DNA of 64,000 nt from Polaribacter sp. BM10 (GCF_002005425.1 NZ_CP019704.1:1508001-1572000); one strand, 5' to 3'. Positions 46,557 through 55,793 are shown, numbered from the stretch's first letter. Notes: generated from the sequence alone by a model not told the origin. Numbers and translations: made by a program.

Positions 46557-47891
46557 ATGGATGTAATACATTGGCAATGGTTGTTGGTCATTAGTTCGAG
46601 TCTTATCTTGTTCTTTTTATCTCCGTATGCAAAAACAACGTCGCAATTTTTTAAAGCAGTTCATAAAAAGAAAGCGCCAAATACAGTAGTATTAACAGGT
46701 AGTTTAATCATTTCATGGATTTTTGCGAAAAGCATTACCAATGCAGCTAACTTAGGTTTGGCTTTTGGTTTGGTGGGTGGCGTTGCGTACGCAGGTTATT
46801 ACCTTTCTTTTGCTATTGCTGGTATTATTATTTATCAATTAAGAACTGTTGGTGGGTTTACAAGTATTCATCAATTTCTAATATCAAAATTTGGTAAAAA
46901 AGCCATGGCCATCTTTTCGATTTTAATTGCTTTTCGACTTTTTAATGAAGTATGGAGCAATACCATGGTTATTGGTAGCTATTTTGGCGCACAAGGTAGC
47001 ACACCCTATTTTACTGCAATTATTGTATTTACAGTGTTAACTCTTGCCTATGCATTAAAAGGTGGTCTAAGTAGTTCTATCTTTACAGATGTTATTCAAA
47101 TGGTGCTTTTCTCTATTTTATTGCTAATTATTTTAGGTACAATCTTTACTACGGATGATTTTTCATCCAAAGAAATTATAAGTTCTGGAACATGGAGTTT
47201 CGAATTGGGTTTAAACCTCTTTTTTGCCGCGTTATTGCAATCGTTTAGCTATCCGTTTCACGACCCTGTTTTAACTGATAGAGGTTTTATTTCATCACCA
47301 AAAGTAACGCGTAAAAGTTTTTTATGGGCAAGTATTTTAGGTGCAATTTGTATTGTCTTATTCAGTTTAATTGGTGTGTATGCACAGACAAAAGGAATGT
47401 CTGGGCAAGCAGCTGTAGAAGTAGGTAAAGCCTTAGGTATTGTTTTGTTATTAGTAATCAATTTTATAATGATTACCTCTGCAGCCTCAACTTTAGACTC
47501 TACATTTTCTTCTTTTTCTAAACTTTTAGCAATTGATTTAAAGTTAGGAAAATCGGTTTCTTTTGGAAGAATTACGATGATTACCGTAGCCGTTTTAGGT
47601 ACGATTCCTGTTTTTTTAAATGCAGAAATCTTATCTGCAACCACCATATCGGGTACAATGGTTATTGGTTTGACACCTATTTTTATTTATTGGAAAGCGC
47701 AAGTTCCAAAAATTAGTTACTACCTAAGCGTATCTTGTGGTTTGCTCTTTGGTTTCTTGCTACTATTTAATGCTTTTCCAGAAGCACTCATATTTACAAC
47801 AGGAAAATACGCCGATTTGCTTTGGGTAAATGTTTGGGGAATTTTAAGTTGTGTTTTATTATACTTTATACCATCATGGATCAGAAAATAG
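46557..47891 (+). CDS. Sodium:solute symporter-family permease
   Basis: 444 residues with roughly 12 to 13 TM helices, of the SSS (SLC5) type with a LeuT-like fold. Recognisable are the GFTSIHQFLISKFGKKAMAI loop, LAYALKGGLSSSIFTDVIQM and the FSYPFHDPVLTDRGF loop. It would move a solute across the inner membrane with Na+. Placed directly after susD it completes an outer-to-inner-membrane import route. The following gene overlaps its end by 16 bp, so the two are translationally coupled. Confidence 0.88.
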   Translation: MDVIHWQWLLVISSSLILFFLSPYAKTTSQFFKAVHKKKAPNTVVLTGSLIISWIFAKSITNAANLGLAFGLVGGVAYAGYYLSFAIAGIIIYQLRTVGGFTSIHQFLISKFGKKAMAIFSILIAFRLFNEVWSNTMVIGSYFGAQGSTPYFTAIIVFTVLTLAYALKGGLSSSIFTDVIQMVLFSILLLIILGTIFTTDDFSSKEIISSGTWSFELGLNLFFAALLQSFSYPFHDPVLTDRGFISSPKVTRKSFLWASILGAICIVLFSLIGVYAQTKGMSGQAAVEVGKALGIVLLLVINFIMITSAASTLDSTFSSFSKLLAIDLKLGKSVSFGRITMITVAVLGTIPVFLNAEILSATTISGTMVIGLTPIFIYWKAQVPKISYYLSVSCGLLFGFLLLFNAFPEALIFTTGKYADLLWVNVWGILSCVLLYFIPSWIRK

Positions 47892-48703
47892 AAAATTTAG
47901 GCAAATTATCTGGTAAAACACTCCTTTTTGGTGGTGTTTATAGCAATTTACAAGCTTTAGAAGCCTTAAAACAAATTGCCGAAAAAGAAGGCATTCCGCC
48001 AGAAAATTGCATATGTACTGGTGATATTGTTGGCTATTGCGCACAACCAGAAGAAACGGTACAATTATTTAAATTGTGGGGCGCAAAAAGTATTGTAGGC
48101 AACGTAGAAATTCAGTTGCGTGAAAATGCAGCAGATTGTGGTTGCGATTTTAGAGAAGGCTCTAGGTGCGATGGTTTTTCACAACTTTGGTATCCGTATG
48201 CACAAAGCAAATTATCTAGCAACTCTTTAGAATTTTTAAAAACTTTGCCAAATACAATTCAGTTTGAGTATGCTTCAAAAAAGGCAACTGTAGTACATGG
48301 TTCTTATTTTAATGTATCAGAATTTATATTTAAATCTACCAATTGGTCTAAAAAAGCACCAAATTTTACGGCTACCAATAGCGATGTAATTGTTGCGGGC
48401 CATTGTGGTTTGCCATTTCAAGATCAACAAAATGGGCAACTATGGCTAAATCCGGGTGTAATTGGTATGCCCGCAAATGATGGCAACCCAAGTGTTTGGT
48501 ATGTAATTATAGATGATGCTAAAGAAAAATTTAATTATACACATCAAACTTTAAATTATAATTATAAATTAACAAGCAAATTAATGCAAAACGGTTTGCT
48601 GCCAGAAGAATACTCTAGAACTATTGTTACAGGTATTTGGGATAATACAGAAATATTACCTGCCATAGAAACAGGTTTACAAGGATTCGGAATTCAATTA
48701 TAA
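47876..48703 (+). CDS. Metallophosphoesterase-fold protein with altered metal site
   Basis: 275 residues from the ATG that overlaps the symporter stop; the frame is open further upstream, but only inside the symporter gene. It keeps motif II (CTGDIVGY), motif III (IVGNVE), VVHGSY and the C-terminal LNPGVIGMP. Motif I, normally DxHGN, is GGVYSN, losing the Asp and His. The final HxH is GHCGLPF, losing the second His. It also has a Cys-rich segment, CGCDFREGSRC. It may bind one metal, or arsenic, or have no hydrolase activity. Position ties it to the arsenosugar operon. Confidence 0.8.
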   Translation: MDQKIENLGKLSGKTLLFGGVYSNLQALEALKQIAEKEGIPPENCICTGDIVGYCAQPEETVQLFKLWGAKSIVGNVEIQLRENAADCGCDFREGSRCDGFSQLWYPYAQSKLSSNSLEFLKTLPNTIQFEYASKKATVVHGSYFNVSEFIFKSTNWSKKAPNFTATNSDVIVAGHCGLPFQDQQNGQLWLNPGVIGMPANDGNPSVWYVIIDDAKEKFNYTHQTLNYNYKLTSKLMQNGLLPEEYSRTIVTGIWDNTEILPAIETGLQGFGIQL

Positions 48704-48719
48704 CATAAAAAAAGAAAAA

Positions 48720-49688
48720 ATGAGCTATTTAGAAACAACACACAATGTATACAAAGAAGCAGCATTAACACCAGATGTTGGTTTGTGTTGCACTACCAAC
48801 CCTATTTGGGAATTACCAGGTTTAAAAATACCAAGAATTATGCAAGAAATGAACTACGGTTGTGGTTCTACTGTGCATGCTAGAGATTTAACCAACAACC
48901 CAAAAATGCTATATGTTGGCGTTGGTGGTGGTATGGAGTTGCTACAATTTGCGTATTTTAATAGAAACAAAGGTGGTGTTATTGGTTTAGATGTTGTAGA
49001 TGAAATGTTAGAAGCTTCTCGTAAAAACTTTAAAGAGGCAGAAGCTCAAAACGATTGGTTTAAAAGCGAGTTTGTAGATTTACGTAAAGGGGATGCCATG
49101 AATTTGCCTGTAGAAGATAATTCTATTGATGTTGCTGCACAAAACTGTTTGTTCAATATTTTTAAGTCAGATGATTTAAAGAAAGCCATTGCAGAAATGT
49201 ACCGAGTATTAAAACCGCATGGTAAATTGGTAATGAGCGACCCTACTTGCGAACAAGAAATGAATGACGAACTACGTAATGATGAGCGTTTACGTGCCTT
49301 ATGTTTAAGCGGGAGTCTATCTATTGCAGATTACGTAAAAGCCTTAACCGATGCTGGCTTTGGAACCATTGAAATTAGAGCTAGAAAGCCCTATAGAATT
49401 TTAGACCCTAAAAATTATCCAACAGAAGAGTTAATTTATATAGAATCGATAGAAGTTGCCGCAATTAAAGACCCAATGCCAGCAGATGGCCCATGTATTT
49501 TTACAGGTAAAGCAGCCATTTATTATGGGGATGAAGACTTTTTTGACGATGGCGCTGGCCATACTTTATTAAAAAATCAACCGTTGGCAATTTGCGATAA
49601 AACTGCAGCTGCCTTAAAAGCATTGGGTAGAGATGATATTTTCTTTTCAGAATCTACCTATCACTACGATGGTGGTGGTTGTTGTTAA
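48720..49688 (+). CDS. arsM: Arsenite methyltransferase ArsM (arsenosugar type)
   Basis: 322 residues. The SAM motif LYVGVGGGMELLQ begins at residue 64, then IGLDVVDEM and NCLFNIF. Cysteines that could bind As(III) are Cys23-Cys24 (VGLCC), Cys48 (NYGCGS), one in DPTCEQ, one in ALCLSGS, and a Cys-Cys at the very C-terminus (GGGCC). The family methylates arsenite in steps to dimethylarsenic, the substrate of ArsS. The DPKNYPTEELIYIESIEVAAIKDP stretch marks the arsenosugar-cluster subfamily. It starts 16 bp after the phosphoesterase-like gene. Confidence 0.93.
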   Translation: MSYLETTHNVYKEAALTPDVGLCCTTNPIWELPGLKIPRIMQEMNYGCGSTVHARDLTNNPKMLYVGVGGGMELLQFAYFNRNKGGVIGLDVVDEMLEASRKNFKEAEAQNDWFKSEFVDLRKGDAMNLPVEDNSIDVAAQNCLFNIFKSDDLKKAIAEMYRVLKPHGKLVMSDPTCEQEMNDELRNDERLRALCLSGSLSIADYVKALTDAGFGTIEIRARKPYRILDPKNYPTEELIYIESIEVAAIKDPMPADGPCIFTGKAAIYYGDEDFFDDGAGHTLLKNQPLAICDKTAAALKALGRDDIFFSESTYHYDGGGCC

Positions 49689-49758
49689 TTGAAACTTTTA
49701 GCCATTAGCTTTTAGCTGCTATTTTTAAGCGCATTAAAATGATATAAAACCTTAAATA

Positions 49759-50253
49759 ATGAAAAAACTTTGCATCCTTTTTTTAGTAGTCAGTTCTACT
49801 GCATTTGCACAAAAAAAACTAGACAAACTATTGAATAAATGGAATACTAGAAACGTACCTTATATGTCGGTAGAAACCTTAGCATTGCCAAAAACCGATG
49901 CTATTTTATTAGATGCTAGAGAAAAAGCAGAGTTTGAGGTAAGCCACTTAAAAAAAGCCATTTACGTTGGATACGATAAATTTCAACTAGAAGAAACACT
50001 TACAAAATTGCCCAAAGATAAAGACGCTAAAATTGTAGTGTATTGTTCTTTAGGCATCCGTTCAGAAACCATTGCGCACAAATTAATTCAAGAAGGTTAT
50101 ACCAATGTTTACAATTTATATGGTGGTATTTTCGAATGGAAAAACAATAATTTTAAAGTAGTAGATACCTTAGGCAACCCCACAGAAAAAGTACATGTTT
50201 TCAGTAAAAACTGGGGTAAGTGGTTGCATAAAGGCACAAAAGTTTACGAATAA
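49759..50253 (+). CDS. Exported rhodanese-like protein
   Basis: 164 residues with a signal peptide ending in AFAQ. Rhodanese fold: AILLDAREKAEFEVSHLKKA, then the active Cys in VVYCSLGIRSE and the closing NLYGGIFEWKNN. Such proteins carry a persulfide sulfur or bind oxyanions. In the periplasm beside arsM/arsS it might deal with thio-arsenicals (inference). It lies 70 bp after arsM with a short gap of no clear promoter. Confidence 0.9.
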   Translation: MKKLCILFLVVSSTAFAQKKLDKLLNKWNTRNVPYMSVETLALPKTDAILLDAREKAEFEVSHLKKAIYVGYDKFQLEETLTKLPKDKDAKIVVYCSLGIRSETIAHKLIQEGYTNVYNLYGGIFEWKNNNFKVVDTLGNPTEKVHVFSKNWGKWLHKGTKVYE

Positions 50254-50266
50254 ACTCATAAAAAAG

Positions 50267-50875
50267 ATGACTAAAAATCATAAAAACCTATTGCTTGTTT
50301 TTACTAGAAATCCAGAATTAGGGAAAGCAAAAACACGATTGGCAAAAACGGTTGGCGACAAAAAAGCTTTAGAAATTTACAAGTTTCTATTAGATAGAAC
50401 AAGAACCATTGCAAGCCAAGTAAACGCAGACAAAGCGGTGTACTATTCCGTTAAAATTAGAGAAAACGATCTTTGGGATGCTAATGTTTTTCAAAAGCAC
50501 CAACAAATTGGCGAAGATTTAGGTATTCGAATGCAAAATGCTTTTCATAATGGTTTTACAGCAGGCTATGACAAGGTTTTAATTATTGGTAGCGATCTGT
50601 ACGATTTAACACCAGAAACGGTAGACAATGCTTTTCATCAATTAGATACTAATGATGTAGTTATTGGGCCGGCAGAAGATGGTGGTTATTATTTGTTAGG
50701 GATGAATCGCTTACACGAAAAAGTGTTTCAAAACAAAGAATGGGGCACAGAAACGGTTAGAGCCGCAACTTTAAAAGATTTACAAGATAAAAAAGTACAT
50801 TTGTTACACGAATTGAATGATGTAGATGTTTATGAAGATATAGCAAACCATCCTGCTTTTCAACATTTATTATAA
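50267..50875 (+). CDS. DUF2064 glycosyltransferase-like protein of arsenosugar clusters
   Basis: 202 residues from the ATG 13 bp after the rhodanese stop. It has the full family signature: LLVFTRNPELGKAKTRLAKTVG at the N-terminus (nucleotidyl/glycosyltransferase A-like GxxKTRL motif), VLIIGSDLYDLTP, and VIGPAEDGGYYLLGMN with its acidic metal-binding residues. It is thought to handle the sugar moiety in arsenosugar formation. It is the canonical member of a pair with the divergent copy next to arsS. Confidence 0.87.
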   Translation: MTKNHKNLLLVFTRNPELGKAKTRLAKTVGDKKALEIYKFLLDRTRTIASQVNADKAVYYSVKIRENDLWDANVFQKHQQIGEDLGIRMQNAFHNGFTAGYDKVLIIGSDLYDLTPETVDNAFHQLDTNDVVIGPAEDGGYYLLGMNRLHEKVFQNKEWGTETVRAATLKDLQDKKVHLLHELNDVDVYEDIANHPAFQHLL

Positions 50876-50895
50876 AAATAGACCAAACTAAAATT

Positions 50896-51711
50896 ATGAA
50901 ACAACAGCAATTACAAGAAACTATCGATTTTTTAAAAGCAAAAGGTATTACAAAGCCTACTACAGGTATTGTTTTAGGTACAGGTTTGGGTAAGTTGGTA
51001 GATGAAATTACCATCGAAAAAGAAATTCCGTATGCAGACATCCCTAACTTTCCGGTAGCTACCGTAGAATTTCATTCTGGAAAATTAATTTATGGTGATT
51101 TGTCTGGTAAAAAAGTTATCGTAATGGCGGGTAGATTTCATTTATACGAAGGTTATACGCCATGGGAAGTAACTTACGGCATTAGAACGATGCACGGTTT
51201 GGGCATTCAAAATCTATTAATTTCTAATGCTGCGGGTGCTATTAACCTAAATTATCAAAAAGGAGATTTAATGTTGATAGAAGACCACATCAATCTTCAA
51301 GGCAGTTCGCCATTAGCTTTTAACGGTGCAAATGCCTTTGGTACTATTTTTGCCGATATGCTAGAACCGTATTCAAAAGCAATCAATATAAAAATAAAAG
51401 ACATCGCAAAAGCACATAAAATTCAATTACATCAAGGTATGTATGCAAGTGTACTTGGGCCACAGTTAGAAACGAGGGCAGAATATAGAATGTTGCAAAT
51501 TTTAGAAGCCGATGCTGTTGGTATGAGTACTGTGCCAGAGGTAATTGTTGCCAAACAATTAAACCTGCCATGTGCTGCAATTTCTGTATTAACAGACGAG
51601 TGTGATCCTAAGAATTTACAACCTGTAGATATTGCAGAAATTATTGCTATTGCTGGTAAAGCAGAACCAAAAATGATTACACTTTTTAAAGAGGCGGTTA
51701 AAGAATTATAA
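50896..51711 (+). CDS. punA: Purine nucleoside phosphorylase (trimeric type)
   Basis: 271 residues. Motifs are GTGLGKL near 28-34, EFHSGK, GRFHLYEGY, NAAGAIN, GPQLETRAEYRML and VGMSTVPEVIVAKQL, all of class I PNP. The enzyme splits purine nucleosides with phosphate. As last gene of the arsenosugar operon it may remove adenine from 5'-dimethylarsenyl-deoxyadenosine, the ArsS product, giving a sugar phosphate for the DUF2064 protein. That use is inference; ordinary salvage is the alternative. Confidence 0.92.
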   Translation: MKQQQLQETIDFLKAKGITKPTTGIVLGTGLGKLVDEITIEKEIPYADIPNFPVATVEFHSGKLIYGDLSGKKVIVMAGRFHLYEGYTPWEVTYGIRTMHGLGIQNLLISNAAGAINLNYQKGDLMLIEDHINLQGSSPLAFNGANAFGTIFADMLEPYSKAINIKIKDIAKAHKIQLHQGMYASVLGPQLETRAEYRMLQILEADAVGMSTVPEVIVAKQLNLPCAAISVLTDECDPKNLQPVDIAEIIAIAGKAEPKMITLFKEAVKEL

Positions 51712-51730
51712 ACGCATCCTTTAGAATACT

Positions 51731-51786
51731 AAAAAGAGAATATCTTTAGAGAGCCGTTTGGCATACCTAAAAATATTCTCTTTTTG
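51731..51786 (+). terminator. Terminator of the arsenosugar operon
   Basis: Long hairpin with arms AAAAAGAGAATATCTTTAG and CTAAAAATATTCTCTTTTT (one mismatch region) and a loop of about 17 bases, followed by T's. It separates the operon from the regulator gene. Confidence 0.8.
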
Positions 51787-51924
51787 CTTATATAAAATAT
51801 TATTTATTCTTTAAAATTTAACAACTTTAAATAACAATTAGTCTCTCTTTTTTTCTTTTACTTAACACACTATTCACATTTAAGCAATCTTATAGTTATA
51901 TGCTTGTAAGTTTAAATTTACAAC

Positions 51925-54900
51925 ATGACTAGAGTCACTTTCTTTGCTTTTTTTATTTTATTACAAACCCTAGGTCAAGAAGTAAAATTCGAAAACTTTT
52001 CTGTTAACAATGGCTTATCTAACAATTCTGTTAAAGATATCGAAAATGACAATAATGGTGGTTTATGGGTAGCTACTTGGGATGGTTTGAACTATTTTGA
52101 CGGCTACAGCTTTAAAATTTTTAAAAATGATATCGATGATAAAAATACGATTGCAGGTAATTTTATAGCTAAAATTAAAAAGGATGGAAAGGGTCGTATT
52201 TGGATACTTACCGAAGATTTTAAAATAAGCAGATACATCGGTAATAAAAAGTTTAAAAATTACTCTTTTAAAGAAAAACCTATAGACATTTCAATTTCGA
52301 ATAATGAAAACATCATTATCTACACCAAAAATAATTGTTATGAATTTATTGAAGGCCAATTTAAAAACAGACCAACACACTTACCCAACGATAAAAATGT
52401 AAGATTAAAAAATATCTTACTCACTAAATATCCAAACCTAGTTATTAATGATGTTTTAAAAGACAAAACAGGTAATATTTGGTATGCTACACGTAAAAAT
52501 GGTTTGTTTATCATAAGAAACAAACTAAATAAATCTAATAAATACCATATAGAAAACTATCTTAAAGATCCTTATTCGCTTACCAGTTTTAATAGTAACG
52601 AAATAGAAACCTTGCATGAAGATGTATTTGGTAATATTTGGTTAGGTGCTAAAGATGGTGGTATAAGTATGGCCTATACTAATTCTGATAAAATTCTCTC
52701 TATAGCACCACATCCTATAGATACTCCTAATATTCCAAACGAAACGCTACGCGCAATTACCAAAGATATTCATGGCAAACTTTGGTTGGGCTATTATACC
52801 AAAGGCTTATATTCTTATAATGCTGATAGTAAAAATTATAAAAAGTTTGCAATTAAAGAAGCAAAAGAACAACCAGATTGGAAACGCATACGCACACTAT
52901 TTACAGCAACTGATGGTACAATATGGGCAGGAACTTATGCCGGAATTATCAGAATAAAGAAAAACGGAGAATACACTTTATATGATGCTACAAAAACCGC
53001 TAATTTTCCTAACAATAGAAATTATAGCATTTACGAAGACACCAACAAACACTTATGGATTGCATGTTGGGGTGGTGTTGCCAAATTTAATTTAAATTCA
53101 AATAAATTTGAAAGCTATAAAGGGCAACATTTATTAGAAAAGTACCATGTTAGAGATGTAAGTTTTATAGACAACGAGTTAATCTTAGCTACAGAAAATA
53201 ATGGTTTACGCTTGTTTGATGTGCATAAAGAAAAACTACAAACCATTCCTGCTAAAAAAGGTCTTTCTAATTTTCATAAAGAAGATAAAAGTGTTACTTC
53301 TGGTAGTAACCATATAAAATTATTGGATTTAAAAAATGGTGAACTACAAACGATAACTACTAAAAACGGAATCTTAAGCAACAGTACCTATGCCGTTTAT
53401 AAAGATTTAAAAACAGGGTATTATTGGGTAGCTACTTTAGGCGGATTGACCATTTTTGATAAGGAAAAAGGCATTATTAAAAATATTACTGAAAAAGAAG
53501 GTTTACCAAGTCAGCTTGTATATGGTATTTTAACCAATAAAAATGATGTTTGGATAAGTACAACCAAAGGCATTGCAATTATTAATAAAACTAATTTTTC
53601 TGTAAAACCTTTCTACCCAAAGGGTGGTTGGCAGGTTTCTGAGTTTTCTGAAGGCGCTTATTATCAAGATGCGAAAGGCGATTTATATTTTGGAGGGATT
53701 AATGGTCTTAACTATTTTAATCCTGATAATATTCAATTTAATAACACAGAAGTAAACCTTAAATTATGGGTAGATTATAATGAAAACTACACAAAAAATA
53801 TTGTAAAAACGCACAATCAAAACCACATAGATATCGATTTGATTCCTATTCGATTTCCTATAAAAGTAGAAAAAAATATTTATTACAAATTAGAAGGCAA
53901 AGACAAAGAATGGATTTTATTAAATCTTAACAACAAAATAAGTTACAGCAACCTTGTACCTGGTAAGTATACTTTTTTGGTTAAAGAAGGTAAAAACAGT
54001 AATCAAAAACTACTTTTTAATTTAGAAATTAAAAAACCTTTTTACCAAACCTTTCTATTTTTTATAATAGTAATTGCGCTCATTTTAATGAGTGCCGTTG
54101 TGTTTATTTACATCAAAAATAAAGCTGCGATTAGACAACAGAAAAAATTAGAAGAAAAAATAATTGCAAGAACCAAAGTAATCGAAAATCAAAAAAAGGA
54201 TTTAGAAGATATCAACTCTAAACTCGATGAAAAGAATAAAAAAATACTGCTTCAAAAAGAAAAACTATTAGAATTACACAATCAATTGAAGAACGAAGAT
54301 TTTGAAATCGAAAAATTTAAAACCTTTGTGCTATCAGAATTTCAAGAACCTGTTTCTAATATCATAAAAAAAGCAAGTGATTTATCAGAAAATTCAGAAA
54401 ACAAAAAAAGTATTCTTTCACAAGCCAACAAACTAATTACAGTAATTTCTGAGTGGAATTATTTAAGTCAAATTAAAGATATTGGCGCAATAAAAACCTC
54501 GGTAGTAGATTTATTACCTATCGTAAAAAACAGTGTTAACAAACTAGAAAACGCATTGCAACAGCACAAAGTAGATTTTAGTTTTCACATTAACAAAACA
54601 CCAAATTGGGTAGAAGTAGATGTTTTACGTTTTCGTTTGATGCTTCAATATTTATTTAATGATATTCAAAAATATTCTGATAAAGGCAGTCAATTAGAAT
54701 TGCAAATTAAATACAAAGCAGGTAATTTTAATGTACAAATTACCTCTAACAGCAGTTTACTTTTAAATAACTGGCATCGTGTAATGCATTACAGTCCTTA
54801 TTTTAAAGCGTTTCAAACTTTAATAAAAGATTTAAATGGCGAATTTTACAACTTTAACTTAGAAAGCTCTTTTAAAGTATCATTACAAATACCCATACCC

Positions 54901-55740
54901 CCAATTAATACCAAAGATGCACAAATAGAAACCATCTCTTGGAAACATTTTAACGAACAAGACAACCTCGCTTCAGACAAAAAAAATGTATTGGTTTTTT
55001 GTGATAAAGAAAACACCAGTGCTGCAAATCAAATCGTATTAGAAAACAACTATAATTTAATTTTCGAAAATACCGCTAGTAATTTAAATGCAGCTACAAA
55101 ACAACTTACAATACATAGCATTGTATTATATGACGTTGCTTTTTCTAAAGAACTCTTGTACTTTCTTAAAAATTCTGATGAAATTAAAAACAGAAAAATT
55201 CCGCTTATCTACATATCCGAAGATTTTAATACACAATTAAGAGAACAGTCTGTTGAGTTTGGTATCGATACTATCATTCAACTACCAGCAAGTACCTCGT
55301 TTGTACAAAAAAAAATAGCCTCTTTAATAAACACAAAAAGCAATGCACCATTAGACCATAAATTTCAACAACAAATATTTGATATTTTAACGGATAAAGA
55401 ACAATTACAAACAGCAAATGACAAGCTCTTAAAAAAGAGTTTACATATTATAAAAAGTGAAATTCACAATCCAACTTTTAATGTAGAAATGTTGGTAGAT
55501 ACCTTAGATATCTCTAGGGTAAAATGTTATCGTTTATTTAAAGAGCGTTTAAAACAATCGCCCTCAGATGTAATCATGTCTTTAAGACTTCAAAAAGCAG
55601 AAGCGTTGTTAAAAACGCAAAAACTAAATATATCCGAAATAAGTTTTGAGTGCGGTTATAACGATCCCAAATATTTTGCAAAAGCTTTTAAGAAGCATTA
55701 TGGTAAAAGCCCTAAAGAATTTAAACAACAGTTTTGTTAA
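51925..55740 (+). CDS. Hybrid two-component-type regulator (HTCS) with degenerate kinase and receiver domains
   Basis: 1271 residues. A signal peptide is followed by a periplasmic propeller built of repeats like GNIWLGAKDGG, GTIWAGTYAG and YWVATLGGLTIFD, a Y_Y_Y-type beta domain (about 620-700), one TM helix (about 711-731) and a coiled coil to about 795. The kinase dimerisation segment reads FVLSEFQEPVSN near 800, with no phospho-accepting His. The ATPase part lacks Gly-rich G boxes (AFQTLIKDLNGEFYNF). The receiver-like part (about 1019-1135) has an Asp (VLYDV) but no conserved Lys (QLPAST). The last 100 residues are an intact AraC-type double helix-turn-helix (FNVEMLVDTLDISR; ISEISFECGYNDPKYFAKAFKKHYGKSP). 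It probably senses a ligand and switches on the downstream susCD-phosphatase genes. Confidence 0.9.
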   Translation: MTRVTFFAFFILLQTLGQEVKFENFSVNNGLSNNSVKDIENDNNGGLWVATWDGLNYFDGYSFKIFKNDIDDKNTIAGNFIAKIKKDGKGRIWILTEDFKISRYIGNKKFKNYSFKEKPIDISISNNENIIIYTKNNCYEFIEGQFKNRPTHLPNDKNVRLKNILLTKYPNLVINDVLKDKTGNIWYATRKNGLFIIRNKLNKSNKYHIENYLKDPYSLTSFNSNEIETLHEDVFGNIWLGAKDGGISMAYTNSDKILSIAPHPIDTPNIPNETLRAITKDIHGKLWLGYYTKGLYSYNADSKNYKKFAIKEAKEQPDWKRIRTLFTATDGTIWAGTYAGIIRIKKNGEYTLYDATKTANFPNNRNYSIYEDTNKHLWIACWGGVAKFNLNSNKFESYKGQHLLEKYHVRDVSFIDNELILATENNGLRLFDVHKEKLQTIPAKKGLSNFHKEDKSVTSGSNHIKLLDLKNGELQTITTKNGILSNSTYAVYKDLKTGYYWVATLGGLTIFDKEKGIIKNITEKEGLPSQLVYGILTNKNDVWISTTKGIAIINKTNFSVKPFYPKGGWQVSEFSEGAYYQDAKGDLYFGGINGLNYFNPDNIQFNNTEVNLKLWVDYNENYTKNIVKTHNQNHIDIDLIPIRFPIKVEKNIYYKLEGKDKEWILLNLNNKISYSNLVPGKYTFLVKEGKNSNQKLLFNLEIKKPFYQTFLFFIIVIALILMSAVVFIYIKNKAAIRQQKKLEEKIIARTKVIENQKKDLEDINSKLDEKNKKILLQKEKLLELHNQLKNEDFEIEKFKTFVLSEFQEPVSNIIKKASDLSENSENKKSILSQANKLITVISEWNYLSQIKDIGAIKTSVVDLLPIVKNSVNKLENALQQHKVDFSFHINKTPNWVEVDVLRFRLMLQYLFNDIQKYSDKGSQLELQIKYKAGNFNVQITSNSSLLLNNWHRVMHYSPYFKAFQTLIKDLNGEFYNFNLESSFKVSLQIPIPPINTKDAQIETISWKHFNEQDNLASDKKNVLVFCDKENTSAANQIVLENNYNLIFENTASNLNAATKQLTIHSIVLYDVAFSKELLYFLKNSDEIKNRKIPLIYISEDFNTQLREQSVEFGIDTIIQLPASTSFVQKKIASLINTKSNAPLDHKFQQQIFDILTDKEQLQTANDKLLKKSLHIIKSEIHNPTFNVEMLVDTLDISRVKCYRLFKERLKQSPSDVIMSLRLQKAEALLKTQKLNISEISFECGYNDPKYFAKAFKKHYGKSPKEFKQQFC

Positions 55741-55744
55741 ATGT

Positions 55745-55793
55745 ATTGTTACTGTAGGATTTTCTAAATGTTAGAGAATTGTTACTGTAACAA
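55745..55793. promoter_or_regulatory. Direct repeat and dyad upstream of the second susC
   Basis: ATTGTTACTGTA occurs at 55745-55756 and again at 55778-55789, 33 bp apart (about three helical turns). The second copy is part of a perfect dyad TTGTTAC-T-GTAACAA (55779-55793). Function unknown; a second regulator site is possible. Confidence 0.45.

Noticed and set aside
47822..47875. Upstream extension of the metallophosphoesterase-like frame
   Set aside because: It lies wholly inside the symporter gene; the ATG at 47876 gives a normal coupled start.
50195..50266. Upstream extension of the second DUF2064 gene into the rhodanese gene
   Set aside because: The added residues look like out-of-frame translation, and MTKNHKNLLLVF is the expected beginning.
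55745..55793. Pho box for a PhoB-like regulator
   Set aside because: CTGTAACA resembles half of the proteobacterial Pho box, but the 11-bp tandem layout is absent and the flavobacterial site is not known to me.
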